A program made the position numbers and the translations under genes. Shown here piece by piece: positions 17,289 to 26,446 of a stretch of DNA of 64,000 nt (within the stretch, counting starts at the first letter, position 1; every line of letters starts with the position of its first letter). A model generated the notes under the pieces. That model was given only the letters and a program-made list of their open reading frames with translations, did not search any database and was not told the origin of the DNA. Origin of the DNA: Variovorax sp. YR216 (GTDB taxonomy: Bacteria; Pseudomonadota; Gammaproteobacteria; Burkholderiales; Burkholderiaceae_C); contig NZ_FNRO01000020.1 in assembly GCF_900107745.1 (NCBI RefSeq), positions 57,393-121,392 on the forward strand, written 5' to 3'.

Positions 17289-17930
17289 GGTCCGTAGACC
17301 GGCGTGATCAGTGGTGCCCCCACTGCCCCGCAGGCCGCGGTGCAGTACACCGTAACGGGTGCCAATTCGGCTGGAGATGTTCAGGCACGTATCTCCATTG
17401 CCGTCCAGGACGCGACGGGGATCATCGGACCTCCACCCACGTTTGCGCCTCCGGCCACGATCTCCTATGAGGACGCTGGCTACGTGGGCGGTCAGCCTAT
17501 CGTGCCGAACGTACCTGCACTGACCGGCGGCCCGCCCACGCTGTTCGCGGCGAGCCCCGTCCTTCCTGCCGGGCTCTCCCTCGTTACCACGACGGGCATT
17601 ATCAGTGGCGCGCCTACGATTCCGCAGGACGCGACCGCCTACGCAGTGGCCGCCTCGAACTCGGCGGCTCAAGCCCAAACCACCCTGACCTGACCGTGAT
17701 GGTCATCGGTACGTGGACGTGTCTGGCGGCAACGACATTTCCGGCATTCCAACAAACCAGGCTGAGTTGTTCGATCCGGTTTTCAGGAGCTTGCAACAGT
17801 TGCCACCCATGCAGAGCCCTCGCAAGGCACATACCTCCACCACAATAGATGCCCAACGGCCAGGTGGTAGTGGCAGGCGGCCGCGATGTCTCGCCCACCG
17901 GGATTGGCCCGGGTAGTGCCTGGCTTGCGC
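17289..17930 (+). pseudogene. Broken Ig-like (He_PIG) / kelch-repeat surface protein
   Basis: Readable pieces occur in several frames. Two Ig-like repeats come first (GVISGAPTAPQAAVQYTVTG; then LPAGLSLVTTTGIISGAPT and YAVAASNSAAQ), ending at a stop near 17693. In another frame, NQAELFDPVFRSLQQLPPM and SPRKAHTSTTI look like a kelch blade, continued in a third frame by MPNGQVVVAGGRD. The N-terminal part and secretion signal are absent. Fragments of this kind come from large secreted Ig/kelch proteins; at least two frameshifts make it non-functional. Confidence 0.65.
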
Positions 17931-18053
17931 GCTGCCGCAGCGGGCATTCGCAGAGATTACGTGCCACGCCGGCCCGAGCCTGTGTCATTGACCGGGCTTC
18001 TCAATGGGCGCATATTGTTTGCCCGAATTTTCAACAGAAACGGAGGTGTGGCG

Positions 18054-19433
18054 ATGACAACGATGGCCAAGCCCACGATCGAAGGTGTTCGGGAGCGCGC
18101 CCGCGGGCAGGTGATCACTCCCACCGACGACGGCTACGAAGGGGCACGCAAGGTCTACAACGGAATGATCGATCGGCGGCCCTCGGTCGTGATCCGGGCG
18201 GTCGACGTTGCCGACGTGATGGCCGGGATCGACTATGCGCGCGAGAACGGCCTCGATCTGTCGGTGCGCGGCGGGTCGCACAGCGTCCCCGGCTTCGGGA
18301 CGTGCGAAGGGGGCGTCGTGATCGACCTCTCGCAGATGAAAGGCGTACGGATCGATCCGAATCGTAAGACGGCTCGGGCGGGCGGCGGGACCCTGTGGGC
18401 CGACTTCAATCACGCGACGTACCCGTTCGGCTTGGCGACGACCGGTGGGATCATCGGCTCGACCGGCATCGCCGGGCTGACGCTTGGCGGCGGCATCGGC
18501 TACCTCACGCGCGGGTTCGGGCTATCGCTCGACAACCTGCTCTCGGCGGATCTCGTAACGGCGGACGGACAGTTCCGCGTGGCGAGTGCCGCGGAGAACG
18601 AGGATCTCTTCTGGGCGATCCGCGGCGGAGGCGGGAACTTCGGCGTGGTGACCTCGTTCGAGTACCAGCTGCATCCGGTGAAGGACATTACGGCAGGCAT
18701 CTTCTTCTATCCGATCGAGAAGGTGCGCGAGGTGTTGCAGTTCTACCGCGATTATGTGGCGAAAGCGCCGGAGGAAATGGGGCTGTTCCCAGCGTTCCAG
18801 ATTGCCCCGCCACTGCCCTTCATCAAAGCAGAGGACCATGGCAAGACGTTCATTGCGATCGTCTCGTGTTGGGCGGGGGCGATGGACAAGGCCGACGCCG
18901 AAATGGCGAAGATACGCGGCGCGGCGCCGGTCGTTGCAGAGATGGTCGCGCCGATGCCGTACTACGTGATCAACGGCCTTTTCGATGCGCTGCTGCCTCC
19001 GGGCCTGCAGCACTACTGGAAGGCCTCATTCGCGACCGAGTTGACGGATGGCGCGATCGAGGTCCATGCCCGGTTCGGGCCGCAGGTGCCGGTGGTGAAC
19101 TCCACGATGCACATCTACCCGATCAATGGAGCCTGCCACCGGGTGCAGCCTGATGCAACCGCATGGGGCCACCGCGACGCGAGCTTCGCGACCGTGATCG
19201 CCGGGATGTGGCCGGATCCCGCTGACAACGCCAGGAACACGAAGTGGGTAAAGGACTACTACAAAGCCCTGGAGCCCCACTCGCAGGCAGGCGGCTACAT
19301 CAACTTCATGGCCGAGGACGACCAGGGCCGGGTCAAGGACAACTTTGGACCGCACTACGACAAGCTGGCGTCGATCAAGCGCAAGTACGACTCGGGCAAC
19401 CTGTTCCACATGAACCAAAATATCCAGCCGTAG
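18054..19433 (+). CDS. FAD-linked oxidase, berberine-bridge/6-hydroxynicotine-oxidase type
   Basis: This 459-residue protein has the FAD_binding_4 domain: VRGGSHSVPGFGTCEGG, where the His is the expected 8-alpha-histidyl FAD attachment site, then GIAGLTLGGGIGYLTRGFGL. The C-terminal BBE motif is YDSGNLFHMNQNI. The second covalent attachment Cys found in bicovalent members (usually just before the GLTLGGG stretch) is replaced, TTGGIIGSTG, so single covalent linkage is expected. A GGAGG precedes ATG 18054 by seven bases. No signal peptide; probably a cytoplasmic oxidase of a small alcohol, sugar or alkaloid-like substrate. The substrate cannot be deduced. Confidence 0.85.
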   Translation: MTTMAKPTIEGVRERARGQVITPTDDGYEGARKVYNGMIDRRPSVVIRAVDVADVMAGIDYARENGLDLSVRGGSHSVPGFGTCEGGVVIDLSQMKGVRIDPNRKTARAGGGTLWADFNHATYPFGLATTGGIIGSTGIAGLTLGGGIGYLTRGFGLSLDNLLSADLVTADGQFRVASAAENEDLFWAIRGGGGNFGVVTSFEYQLHPVKDITAGIFFYPIEKVREVLQFYRDYVAKAPEEMGLFPAFQIAPPLPFIKAEDHGKTFIAIVSCWAGAMDKADAEMAKIRGAAPVVAEMVAPMPYYVINGLFDALLPPGLQHYWKASFATELTDGAIEVHARFGPQVPVVNSTMHIYPINGACHRVQPDATAWGHRDASFATVIAGMWPDPADNARNTKWVKDYYKALEPHSQAGGYINFMAEDDQGRVKDNFGPHYDKLASIKRKYDSGNLFHMNQNIQP

Positions 19434-19584
19434 CATGGTAGTCGACGCGCGACGCGGGGTGGCATCTGAATCGTCCACCTCGGGTAGAGCGTGCCGTCGA
19501 GTAACTGCTCCTGGCGCCGGCGAACGACCGCTTCTCTGATCGGACCCGTTTGTCAACCGCAGGCTGTCTCTGTGTGCAAGTTGT

Positions 19585-19676
19585 GCCGGGATCGTCTGAC
19601 ACACCTCGCCATGCTGGTCGACGATGCAAATCGAGAGAGAGCGCAGCGACACATCGATTCCGGTCAAGTAGATCAT
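19585..19676 (-). pseudogene. N-terminal remnant of an IS110-type transposase
   Basis: The frame begins MIYLTGIDVSLRSLSICIVD and continues QHGEVCQTIPA, matching the first strand of the DEDD domain in IS110-family transposases (GIDVS.....C..D..G). Homology stops after about 30 codons. It differs from the full transposase at 62644 and belongs to another subgroup. Confidence 0.6.
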
Positions 19677-19891
19677 TCGATCTCTCCGTCATGAAGGGCT
19701 ACGAGTCTAGAGAGACAACCCCGCGGGCTACCGTGCCCGCCCGATCACCGATGCTCCTGGCCAAACTGAGCCGCGCGAGTGCAGTGCGAAAGCGGCCCTT
19801 CGACTGCAGCACAGCTGAGGACGACTGGATACCGGCACTCTGCGGGCGCCCCAGAAGGCCCAGCCTCTCTATCTTCCGCAGCGCCCGAAAA

Positions 19892-22800
19892 TCACGGTGC
19901 CAACACCTCCCTTGCCTGACGAACATCGCCTGTTTCCATACTGTCAGCGAAGAATTGGCACACTGGGGCGAGCACTTCACGCGCATCATCAATGCGGCCT
20001 CGGGAGATAAGTAGTTGGGCCAGCCGTGTGGATGCCCGAAGTTCCACCAGGCGGTGACCACAAGCCCGCGCTTCCATGACGGCGTTTTGCAACCAGCTTG
20101 CGGCTTCCTCAGCTTCGACGTCAGGATCAAGCAAATCAACAAGCCCCCGCGCGTACGTTGCGAGCGGAAGCTCGATTGCTTCGCCGCTGCGTTGGCACGC
20201 GGCGCGGCCCTCACCCGCCTCTCGACGCGCCTCATCGAAGCGCGACATTTGGGCCAGAGCCATCGCGCGCCAGGCCCGTAGGTAGCCTTCGCTAGATCGC
20301 ACCCCCATTGCTCTCAGGTATGCCATGCCCTGCTCGATCAGGTCCGCCGCGCGGACATGGTCCCCTCGTTGATAGCAGGCGACGCCTTCGAATACGGTCG
20401 CCCATCCAACAAAAAACGGCGCGCTTTGTGCACGGCAGAGTTCCACGCATTCCGAAGCCAGACGCGAGGCTTCCTGATCGTGTGCCGTCTCTGCGAATGG
20501 GAGCACGGCGACCGCGAGAGCAAGGGAGACACTGAAGGGATGGGAGATCTCCTTTGCATGTGCAACACCCATCCGAGCGTAAGTGAGCGCCATTGCAAAG
20601 TCGCCGGCCGCCGTGCAGATCATGCCCAGCCACGCGCTTGCGTAGGTCTTGATGTCAGCTCCGGTGAGGTAAATGAACGGCAAGTGCCGCCGCTCCTCAT
20701 AGTGGCTTACTACAAACTGGAGCAGTTGACGAGCACGATCGAGTTGAGCCACATGGTAGAGAGATGTGCCGAGACACGACCGGGCAAAGACCAAGAGATC
20801 CTCGTCCCCGCATTGTTGCGCCACGGCTTCAAGCCTTTCGTAGGCCGCTACCGCCTTCCGATAGTCAGGCTCATTGGTTGCGTTGAACCCGATGGCTGAG
20901 AGGGCGTTGCAGAGCACCTGCAAGTCCGTCACCTCATCGAGCATGGACTCCACGGGCTCGAACAACTTCATCGCAGCTTCCGATGCAAAGCCGGCCAGAG
21001 CGAAATGGCAAACTCCACCGATCAGGCGCAAGGCCACCTCGAAGTTGACGCGTTGATCGGGCCCACATTGATTGACTATCGCGAGGCCAGCATAGACGTG
21101 CCCGATTGCTTCACGATGGCGCGATGCGAGTGAGGCCAACCGTGCCGCAGAAAGCCAGCGAGGCACGGCCTCATCGGTCAGGCCAGCCTTGGTGAAGTGC
21201 AGTGCGACTAGTTCCGGCTGCGATCGCCCAATATCAGGGAACTGGCTCTCCAACGCCCGCGCAATCTGGCCGTGCACGATCTGCCGCCGGCTTTTGAGGA
21301 GGCTTTCGTAGGCCGCATCCTGGACGAGTGCATGGATGAAGCTGTAGGTTGCGTCGGGCGAGCAACTTTGGAACTTGATCATTTGGTCCTCTGCCAGCTG
21401 GACCAGCGCACGCTGCAGTTGGTCGTCGGACATTGGAACGATCGCGGCAAGCAATGGAGTTGCGAACTCGCGCCCGATGCATGCGGCGATCTGTGCGATC
21501 TCTTTGATTTGGCCCAATCGGTCAAGCTTGGATGCGAGCGAGTCCCGTAATGTCGCGGGAATATCCAAGTGGACCAGCACACCGTCGAATACACGCTGGT
21601 CTTGTGCGCCGTGCGGGAGGCTGGCCTCAACAACCGTCTTGGCCAGCTCCTCGATGAACAGTGGCACGCCGTCGGCCCTGGAGATGATCTGCGCGAGCAC
21701 GCCCGAAGGCAAGTCTTTGCCAGCGGTCAGGTGTTCGACGATCGACTTGCCTTCTTCATGCGACAGGCGATCTAGCGCGAGCGTCGTGAGATGACCAATA
21801 TGGGACCAGGACACCGAGAACTCCGGTCGATACGTCATGATCATCATGACTGCCGCGTCACGAATGCGCTCGAGCACGACATTCAGCGCCTCGATCGTGC
21901 TGGGGTCCGCCCAGTGCAGGTCTTCGACAATCATCAGCACAGGCTGTCGGACGGTAGCGCGCACGACCTGATCTGCAAGCGCGGCCATCGTGGCTTCTTT
22001 TTGCCGTTGCGGCGACAGTACTCGCGGTGGGTAGCGCTCTATCGGCAACGACAACAGGGAGGCAAACAGCGGGATCGCTGCTGCCTTCTGCTCACCCTCG
22101 AGCACGAGCACCGACTCTAGCTTGTCGAGTTTGATCTCGGGTGGATCGCCGCGTTCGAATCCAGCCGCGCGTTCCAAATGTGCAATGAAGGGGTAGAGAG
22201 CCGATCCTACGTGATACGAGGAGCACTGCAGGCGGATACGGGTAGGTTGGGGTGACTCGATCCGTTGTTGCAGTACGTGAGCAATGCGGCTCTTTCCGAT
22301 GCCAGGCTCCCCGGAGATCAGGACAACCTGCCCTTCGCCGGCTCGGGCACGTTTCCAGAGCACCAGCAGTTTCTCGAGCTCTCGATCTCGGCCGACAAAA
22401 GGTGTCAGCCCGCTCGCGCGTGTCGCTTCGAATCGGCCCTCAGCTCTCCCAACATCCAACACTCGGCTCACCTGCACAGGCGCGGCGATGCCCTTGAGCA
22501 TGCGCGGACCGAGATCCACGAGTTCGAAGGTTTGCCCCAGTAAATGTCGAGTGTCAGGAGCGACGAGTATCTGGTCGGCATCCGCCAACCCTTGCAGCCT
22601 CGCAGCGAGGTTCGGCGTCGGGCCGACGGCGGCCTTCGGCACTGAGGCGTCGCCGGTTCCTGTGCCACCGATCACGACGGGGCCGGTTGCGATCCCGATG
22701 CGCACCTGTAGCCGCTTGGATACAGGGATACTCCCGACCGCGCTGACAATTTCACGTGCCGCGTGGACTGCGCGTTCAGCGTCGTCCTCGTGGGCTTGAG

Positions 22801-23233
22801 GCCAGCCAAAATAGGCCATCAGTCCGTCGCCGAGATATTGGGCGACATGGCCGGCGTATTGCTCGATCACACCGCCGCACACCTTTTGATACGCGTGCAT
22901 CAGGTCGCGAAGCACCTCGGGATCAAGGTTGTTGGCCATTTCTGTCGATCCGACGAGATCGCAGAACAGTACGGTGATCTGGCGCCGCTCGGCTACCGAG
23001 GAACCTTCGGACGCCAACGAGTCCACGCGAAGTGAACGACCGGTGGAGGTCCCCGTGTCCAAGGCGGCAATCGCTCGAAGCAATAGCTTGCGGTGACCAA
23101 GAAGCACGCCGAGTGCGGCAAGGTCACTTTCTGCCAGCAGCGGCAGCGACTGCATGTCAACGCCATGCACCTCGAACGATTGGACATATCGATCGAGGCC
23201 GAGCTTGCCGAGCCAGGTTGAGAGTGTCTCCAC
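19892..23233 (-). CDS. SAM-domain class III adenylate cyclase with AAA ATPase and TPR-like repeats
   Basis: The product is 1,113 residues. Residues 1-60 form a SAM domain (METLSTWLGKLGLDRYVQSF). About 85-255 is a class III cyclase catalytic domain: VLFCDLVGSTEMA and YLGDGLMAYFG with metal-binding Asp residues, and a substrate-loop region before NLAARLQGLADAD. From about 275 comes an AAA/LuxR-type ATPase: FVGRDRELE, Walker A GEPGIGKSR and Walker B MIVEDLHWAD. The C-terminal 500 residues are helical TPR-like repeats. This is the AcyC-like signalling architecture common in rhizobia and Burkholderiales; the ligand is unknown. No membrane segment is seen. The ATG lies in a short leader facing the cyclase remnant. 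Confidence 0.9.
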   Translation of the reverse strand: METLSTWLGKLGLDRYVQSFEVHGVDMQSLPLLAESDLAALGVLLGHRKLLLRAIAALDTGTSTGRSLRVDSLASEGSSVAERRQITVLFCDLVGSTEMANNLDPEVLRDLMHAYQKVCGGVIEQYAGHVAQYLGDGLMAYFGWPQAHEDDAERAVHAAREIVSAVGSIPVSKRLQVRIGIATGPVVIGGTGTGDASVPKAAVGPTPNLAARLQGLADADQILVAPDTRHLLGQTFELVDLGPRMLKGIAAPVQVSRVLDVGRAEGRFEATRASGLTPFVGRDRELEKLLVLWKRARAGEGQVVLISGEPGIGKSRIAHVLQQRIESPQPTRIRLQCSSYHVGSALYPFIAHLERAAGFERGDPPEIKLDKLESVLVLEGEQKAAAIPLFASLLSLPIERYPPRVLSPQRQKEATMAALADQVVRATVRQPVLMIVEDLHWADPSTIEALNVVLERIRDAAVMMIMTYRPEFSVSWSHIGHLTTLALDRLSHEEGKSIVEHLTAGKDLPSGVLAQIISRADGVPLFIEELAKTVVEASLPHGAQDQRVFDGVLVHLDIPATLRDSLASKLDRLGQIKEIAQIAACIGREFATPLLAAIVPMSDDQLQRALVQLAEDQMIKFQSCSPDATYSFIHALVQDAAYESLLKSRRQIVHGQIARALESQFPDIGRSQPELVALHFTKAGLTDEAVPRWLSAARLASLASRHREAIGHVYAGLAIVNQCGPDQRVNFEVALRLIGGVCHFALAGFASEAAMKLFEPVESMLDEVTDLQVLCNALSAIGFNATNEPDYRKAVAAYERLEAVAQQCGDEDLLVFARSCLGTSLYHVAQLDRARQLLQFVVSHYEERRHLPFIYLTGADIKTYASAWLGMICTAAGDFAMALTYARMGVAHAKEISHPFSVSLALAVAVLPFAETAHDQEASRLASECVELCRAQSAPFFVGWATVFEGVACYQRGDHVRAADLIEQGMAYLRAMGVRSSEGYLRAWRAMALAQMSRFDEARREAGEGRAACQRSGEAIELPLATYARGLVDLLDPDVEAEEAASWLQNAVMEARACGHRLVELRASTRLAQLLISRGRIDDAREVLAPVCQFFADSMETGDVRQAREVLAP

Positions 23234-23427
23234 CTTTTTCCCCGTTGGGCGTTACCGCATTGTGGGGGTTGGCGGGGCCTGTTGCCAAGGCTTACGGCTA
23301 CGGCAGGAATTTGGCCATGCTTTCGAGATACACAACAAGAGCCAAGAGACCGATGTCCATGGCGTGCTTGAGCCCAAAAAACGCATAGAGCAACCTAGCA
23401 ATCAACAGCGGCTGCCGGAGCGAGGCT

Positions 23428-23640
23428 TCAAGGCTGTTGCGTCGATGGCAACGATTCCACCTTGACCGAAAACAGTCGCCACTCACCCGGAATTCCACGA
23501 AGCAGGTGCGCTCCGCGGTCTTGAAATGTGATACCGGACCCGGCGACCAGGTCCTTGATGGTGGACGAGACGTCGGTGTTGCGCTCGACCCAGCCCCGGG
23601 GCTCGAGCTCATCCAAGTGAGCTCCATGCCCTCGCAACTC
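23428..23640 (-). pseudogene. C-terminal remnant of another class III cyclase
   Basis: The frame ends TDVSSTIKDLVAGSGITFQD, RGAHLLRGIPGEWRLFSV. This matches the closing segment of cyclase-domain proteins (V..SSTVKDLVAGSG..FEDRGEH.LKGVPG.WRLF.V). The preceding ELRGHGAHLDELE fits the earlier GEVELRGD region with a deletion. After this, a different frame reads LLYAFFGLKHAMDIGLLALV, possibly a membrane-protein fragment, toward 23310. Confidence 0.6.
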
Positions 23641-23700
23641 GGGTGTGCGTTCGGCTGCCGGCTGCCTCGTGGGGCGAGGTGCCCGTGTCGACCTCGCAAG

Positions 23701-24492
23701 TCAGCTGGCCAATCTGCTGTACATGCCAGTCACCTTGTCCATCACAACCAGAATGTTTTCGCTGGACGCGAAGATGTTCGCGCTCCGTTCCGGAGTCGGA
23801 GCGTCTGATCCACGTAGCGCAAGCGCAGCTGAATAGAACACCCATTGGTTGCGCGCCAGCTCGATCTCCTGCTTGATGGCCGTCGTCGCCTCGGGCGCGT
23901 TCGCAAGCACTTCAAGCGCAGACACAAACTCCGCGCGCGCCTTGTCCAACTCGGCCTGGCCGCTGGGGAGAGGGACCTTCCAGGCCATCGCAAGATAGAA
24001 CTTCGCCACCCGCTGCGACAACATGCGTTGACGACCCGCGATGTTGACGAGCCGGCCAAGTGGCTTTCCGGACACCTGTTCAAGTTGCGAGGTGCCTTTG
24101 TTTGCCAGCGCCAGCACCTTGCCATCGAGCTCGATTAGCGCCGTTGCGTTCTCGCGTACCGGCGCTTGACCGACAAGCATGGCCTTGAGGTCGCTCCAAT
24201 GCATCTCGAGTTCGCTGTACGTGGCCCTGACGTCGGGCGTCGGGGCAAACGCCTTGAGCTCAACGAGTTGGCGTTCGAACAGCGTCATCGAAGCCGCCAG
24301 AATTTCGTCCGCACGCTGGGTGACGATACCCTGACCGGCTGCCAGATAGGCCTTGACGACGCGCTGCGACAGCATGCGCTGACGCCCCGCCTTGTTGATC
24401 GCATCGTTCAGATCGATGGCCTGCGCAAAGTTGTTGCTGACGGTCAGCAGCGAAAGGCTGCCGAGCCATCCGATTGCGTTTCGGCGATTCAT
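23701..24492 (-). CDS. Exported protein with two PilJ-type sensory domains
   Basis: This 263-residue protein has an N-terminal signal sequence (MNRRNAIGWLGSLSLLTVSN with cleavage near AQA). Two PilJ/type IV pilus chemoreceptor N-terminal domains follow, each beginning AGRQRMLSQRV, at residues 36-46 and 152-162. Such domains form helical periplasmic sensors; some relatives sense nitrate or nitrite. No transmembrane or signalling part follows, so it is a free periplasmic or lipid-free exported version. GAGGAG lies six bases before ATG 24492, which fixes the start. Confidence 0.8.
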   Translation of the reverse strand: MNRRNAIGWLGSLSLLTVSNNFAQAIDLNDAINKAGRQRMLSQRVVKAYLAAGQGIVTQRADEILAASMTLFERQLVELKAFAPTPDVRATYSELEMHWSDLKAMLVGQAPVRENATALIELDGKVLALANKGTSQLEQVSGKPLGRLVNIAGRQRMLSQRVAKFYLAMAWKVPLPSGQAELDKARAEFVSALEVLANAPEATTAIKQEIELARNQWVFYSAALALRGSDAPTPERSANIFASSENILVVMDKVTGMYSRLAS

Positions 24493-24633
24493 CGTGCTCC
24501 TCTGTGAATGTTTGGTTTGACGAACGTGCGCTAAGCAAACCGGGCGATGAGGGGAAAGGATCTCGCGCGTTAGTTTGGTAGGCCGTGGGGCGACACTTCG
24601 CTTGCGGTTCGCTCGCAAGCCACGTGCCACCAC

Positions 24634-25320
24634 GGCCCCGAACTTGTCCTTCCGGGCCCCGCCTCAAAGGCAGAACGCGCTGGATCGTGAACAATGCCCG
24701 ATCGACGCGGCGCCGGATCTACAGCCGCTAGGCGCGCCACTTGCGCTGTGTCAGGCAGTCCTTGGCCGGGCCAACGTTAGGGAGCTCGACTCTGAAGCTG
24801 TTCATCGCTGCGCCGTCAACGCGCAAGGCGCGCTCAGAGTCACGTAGGCGGCGACCGGGGCTGTCCGTACAAGCGAGTTCATCCAGAGTCCCTTGACGAG
24901 ATCGGCGCTCCGCTCATGCTGAGAGCCGCTTACGGGCGTGAAGTGCTTTCCTCAGGAAGCAAGCCGCGGATGGGTTCCCGGTCCCGCCGCCCCTGATGTC
25001 CCCCGCGCTCGATGTGCGCTGGAGAAGTCAAGAGCCCGGCAGCGAACCTGCCGCCGGGCTGGAACCCCCGTTCATGCTGCGTTTGCCTGCGAGAGGCCGC
25101 CATAGACTACGTGAGAGGCCGTACCGGAAGCTCCCGCGTGAGCTCTACGCTCACCCGAAGAAGGTTCGCAGATCCGAGGGCGTTTCAGACCACGAGGAAA
25201 ACATGCAGGTTTGTGGACGCGGTACAGCGTGCCAGCGGCGAGGGAGAGGGTCACGATTGCCGCCTGCGGCTTCGTCCCACCCAGAATGAGTGCGACCTGG
25301 AAAGACGCGCGTTCAGCGCC
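24634..25320. other. Gene-free stretch of about 690 bases
   Basis: No convincing coding frame. It contains the hairpin repeat at 25033-25060, whose surrounding 120 bases also occur inverted near 48370-48492. Confidence 0.45.
25033..25060 (+). repeat. Hairpin repeat, copy 1 of an inverted pair
   Basis: AGCCCGGCAGC, six bases, GCCGCCGGGCT forms an 11-bp stem with one mismatch. The following sequence (GTTCATGCTGCGTTTGCC, GAGAGGC, TACGTGAGAGGC, ACCGGAAG) is shared with the reverse complement of 48370-48465. Confidence 0.7.
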
Positions 25321-25686
25321 TCAGTACCGATAGCCCCGTTCGCCGCGATCATCCCAGTCGCGATGGTGATGGCGCCACGCCTCACCCCGCCAGTAGCCCG
25401 GCCCTGGCTGCACGTCGTACACGCGCGCCGGTCGGTAGTAGGCCGGCGGCGGCGGGTAGTACGCGCGCGGTGCCGGCTCGTAGTACACGGGCGCGGGCGC
25501 CGAGTAGACCGGCGCGGGTTGGTAGTAGCGCACGGGGCCCGGTTCGGCAACGCCGATTGCGACGCCCGGCACGTCGATGCCAACTGACCAGTTCGCGCCC
25601 GCATTGGCCGAGGCTGCGAAGAGTGCGCTGGCGGCCACGGCACCAACTGCGGCCAGTTTGAGAAAGGAGGAACGATTGAGGCTCAC
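25321..25686 (-). CDS. Exported Tyr/Pro-rich hypothetical protein
   Basis: This 121-residue protein has a clear signal peptide: MSLNRSSFLKLAAVGAVAAS with an AxA site before GANWSVG. Residues 50-90 repeat YYQPAPVY / YYEPAP / AYYPPPPAYY units, and the tail is His/Arg/Asp-rich (RHHHRDWDDRGERGYRY). Small periplasmic or outer-membrane-associated proteins with this composition are common in Comamonadaceae but lack an assigned function. An AGGAGC-type ribosome site precedes the ATG. Confidence 0.75.
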   Translation of the reverse strand: MSLNRSSFLKLAAVGAVAASALFAASANAGANWSVGIDVPGVAIGVAEPGPVRYYQPAPVYSAPAPVYYEPAPRAYYPPPPAYYRPARVYDVQPGPGYWRGEAWRHHHRDWDDRGERGYRY

Positions 25687-25857
25687 TGTGGGGCTCCTGT
25701 ACGGGCGAACACCGCCCTTGCCTACCTACAACGCCCTGCGCCCATCGAATGTCACGTCGCTCACATGAAGAATGTTGCGACCCGTAACTGGAGCTCCCAA
25801 GTCGCCAGCGAGCCGCCAGCGGGCGGGTCAACCTTCGTGGTCACTGGCAGTCATTCT

Positions 25858-26418
25858 TTAGCCACGCGCGCGTTGCGAGCAGAGGGCAGCCAGTTTTGCG
25901 AAGACTCGCCCGGCGCGGGATGGCCTGACGATGGGTTTCTCACGGAATATCGCCCGCTGTTTTTCGAGCGCTGTCTGCAAAGCCACCCGGTTCGCCTCGC
26001 TGTAAGGCCAGACGCCCGACACGACGTGTACGCCCTGTGTCAAGGGCGTGACCGTAATGTTCACCACACCGATGCGCTCCATTGCCGAAGCGCGCGAAGC
26101 GGCTTGCTCTGCGGGACGGCCCAGCGCGTCGATGGGGCGCCCGAACGCGAAGCTGATCGCCTGGATTTGGGGAAAGTGCTCGGTGATGTATGCACAGATC
26201 TCGAAGAAGATGAGGCGGCCCACGTGTCGACGCTCGTTCAGGACGACCTGCGTCGGAATGAACGCCTCGATGTGAACCTCGGTGCCGTCTTTCAGGACTT
26301 CAACCGGGTCCAGTGTCCCGAGGAGCGTTCTCCCTTCGAAAACCTGCATGGGGCCACCGAGCTTGAACGGCAATCCGTGCGGCCCTGTGATCTTGATCTG
26401 CGTGGGTACCATCGGCAT
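25858..26418 (-). CDS. Hypothetical protein downstream of the chemoreceptor
   Basis: This protein of 186 residues, from ATG 26418, begins MPMVPTQIKITGPHGLPFKL. A TTG at 26454 would overlap the chemoreceptor stop. The sequence looks well conserved (VFEGRTLLGTLDPVEVLKDG, VVLNERRHVGRLIFFEICAY, QAISFAFGRPIDALGR). It is predicted mixed alpha/beta, with no signal peptide or membrane segment. It follows the chemoreceptor on the same strand with almost no gap and is probably co-transcribed. No family recognised. Confidence 0.6.
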   Translation of the reverse strand: MPMVPTQIKITGPHGLPFKLGGPMQVFEGRTLLGTLDPVEVLKDGTEVHIEAFIPTQVVLNERRHVGRLIFFEICAYITEHFPQIQAISFAFGRPIDALGRPAEQAASRASAMERIGVVNITVTPLTQGVHVVSGVWPYSEANRVALQTALEKQRAIFREKPIVRPSRAGRVFAKLAALCSQRARG

Positions 26419-26446
26419 GCAACCGCGTTGGACGATCGCCAAGCCA

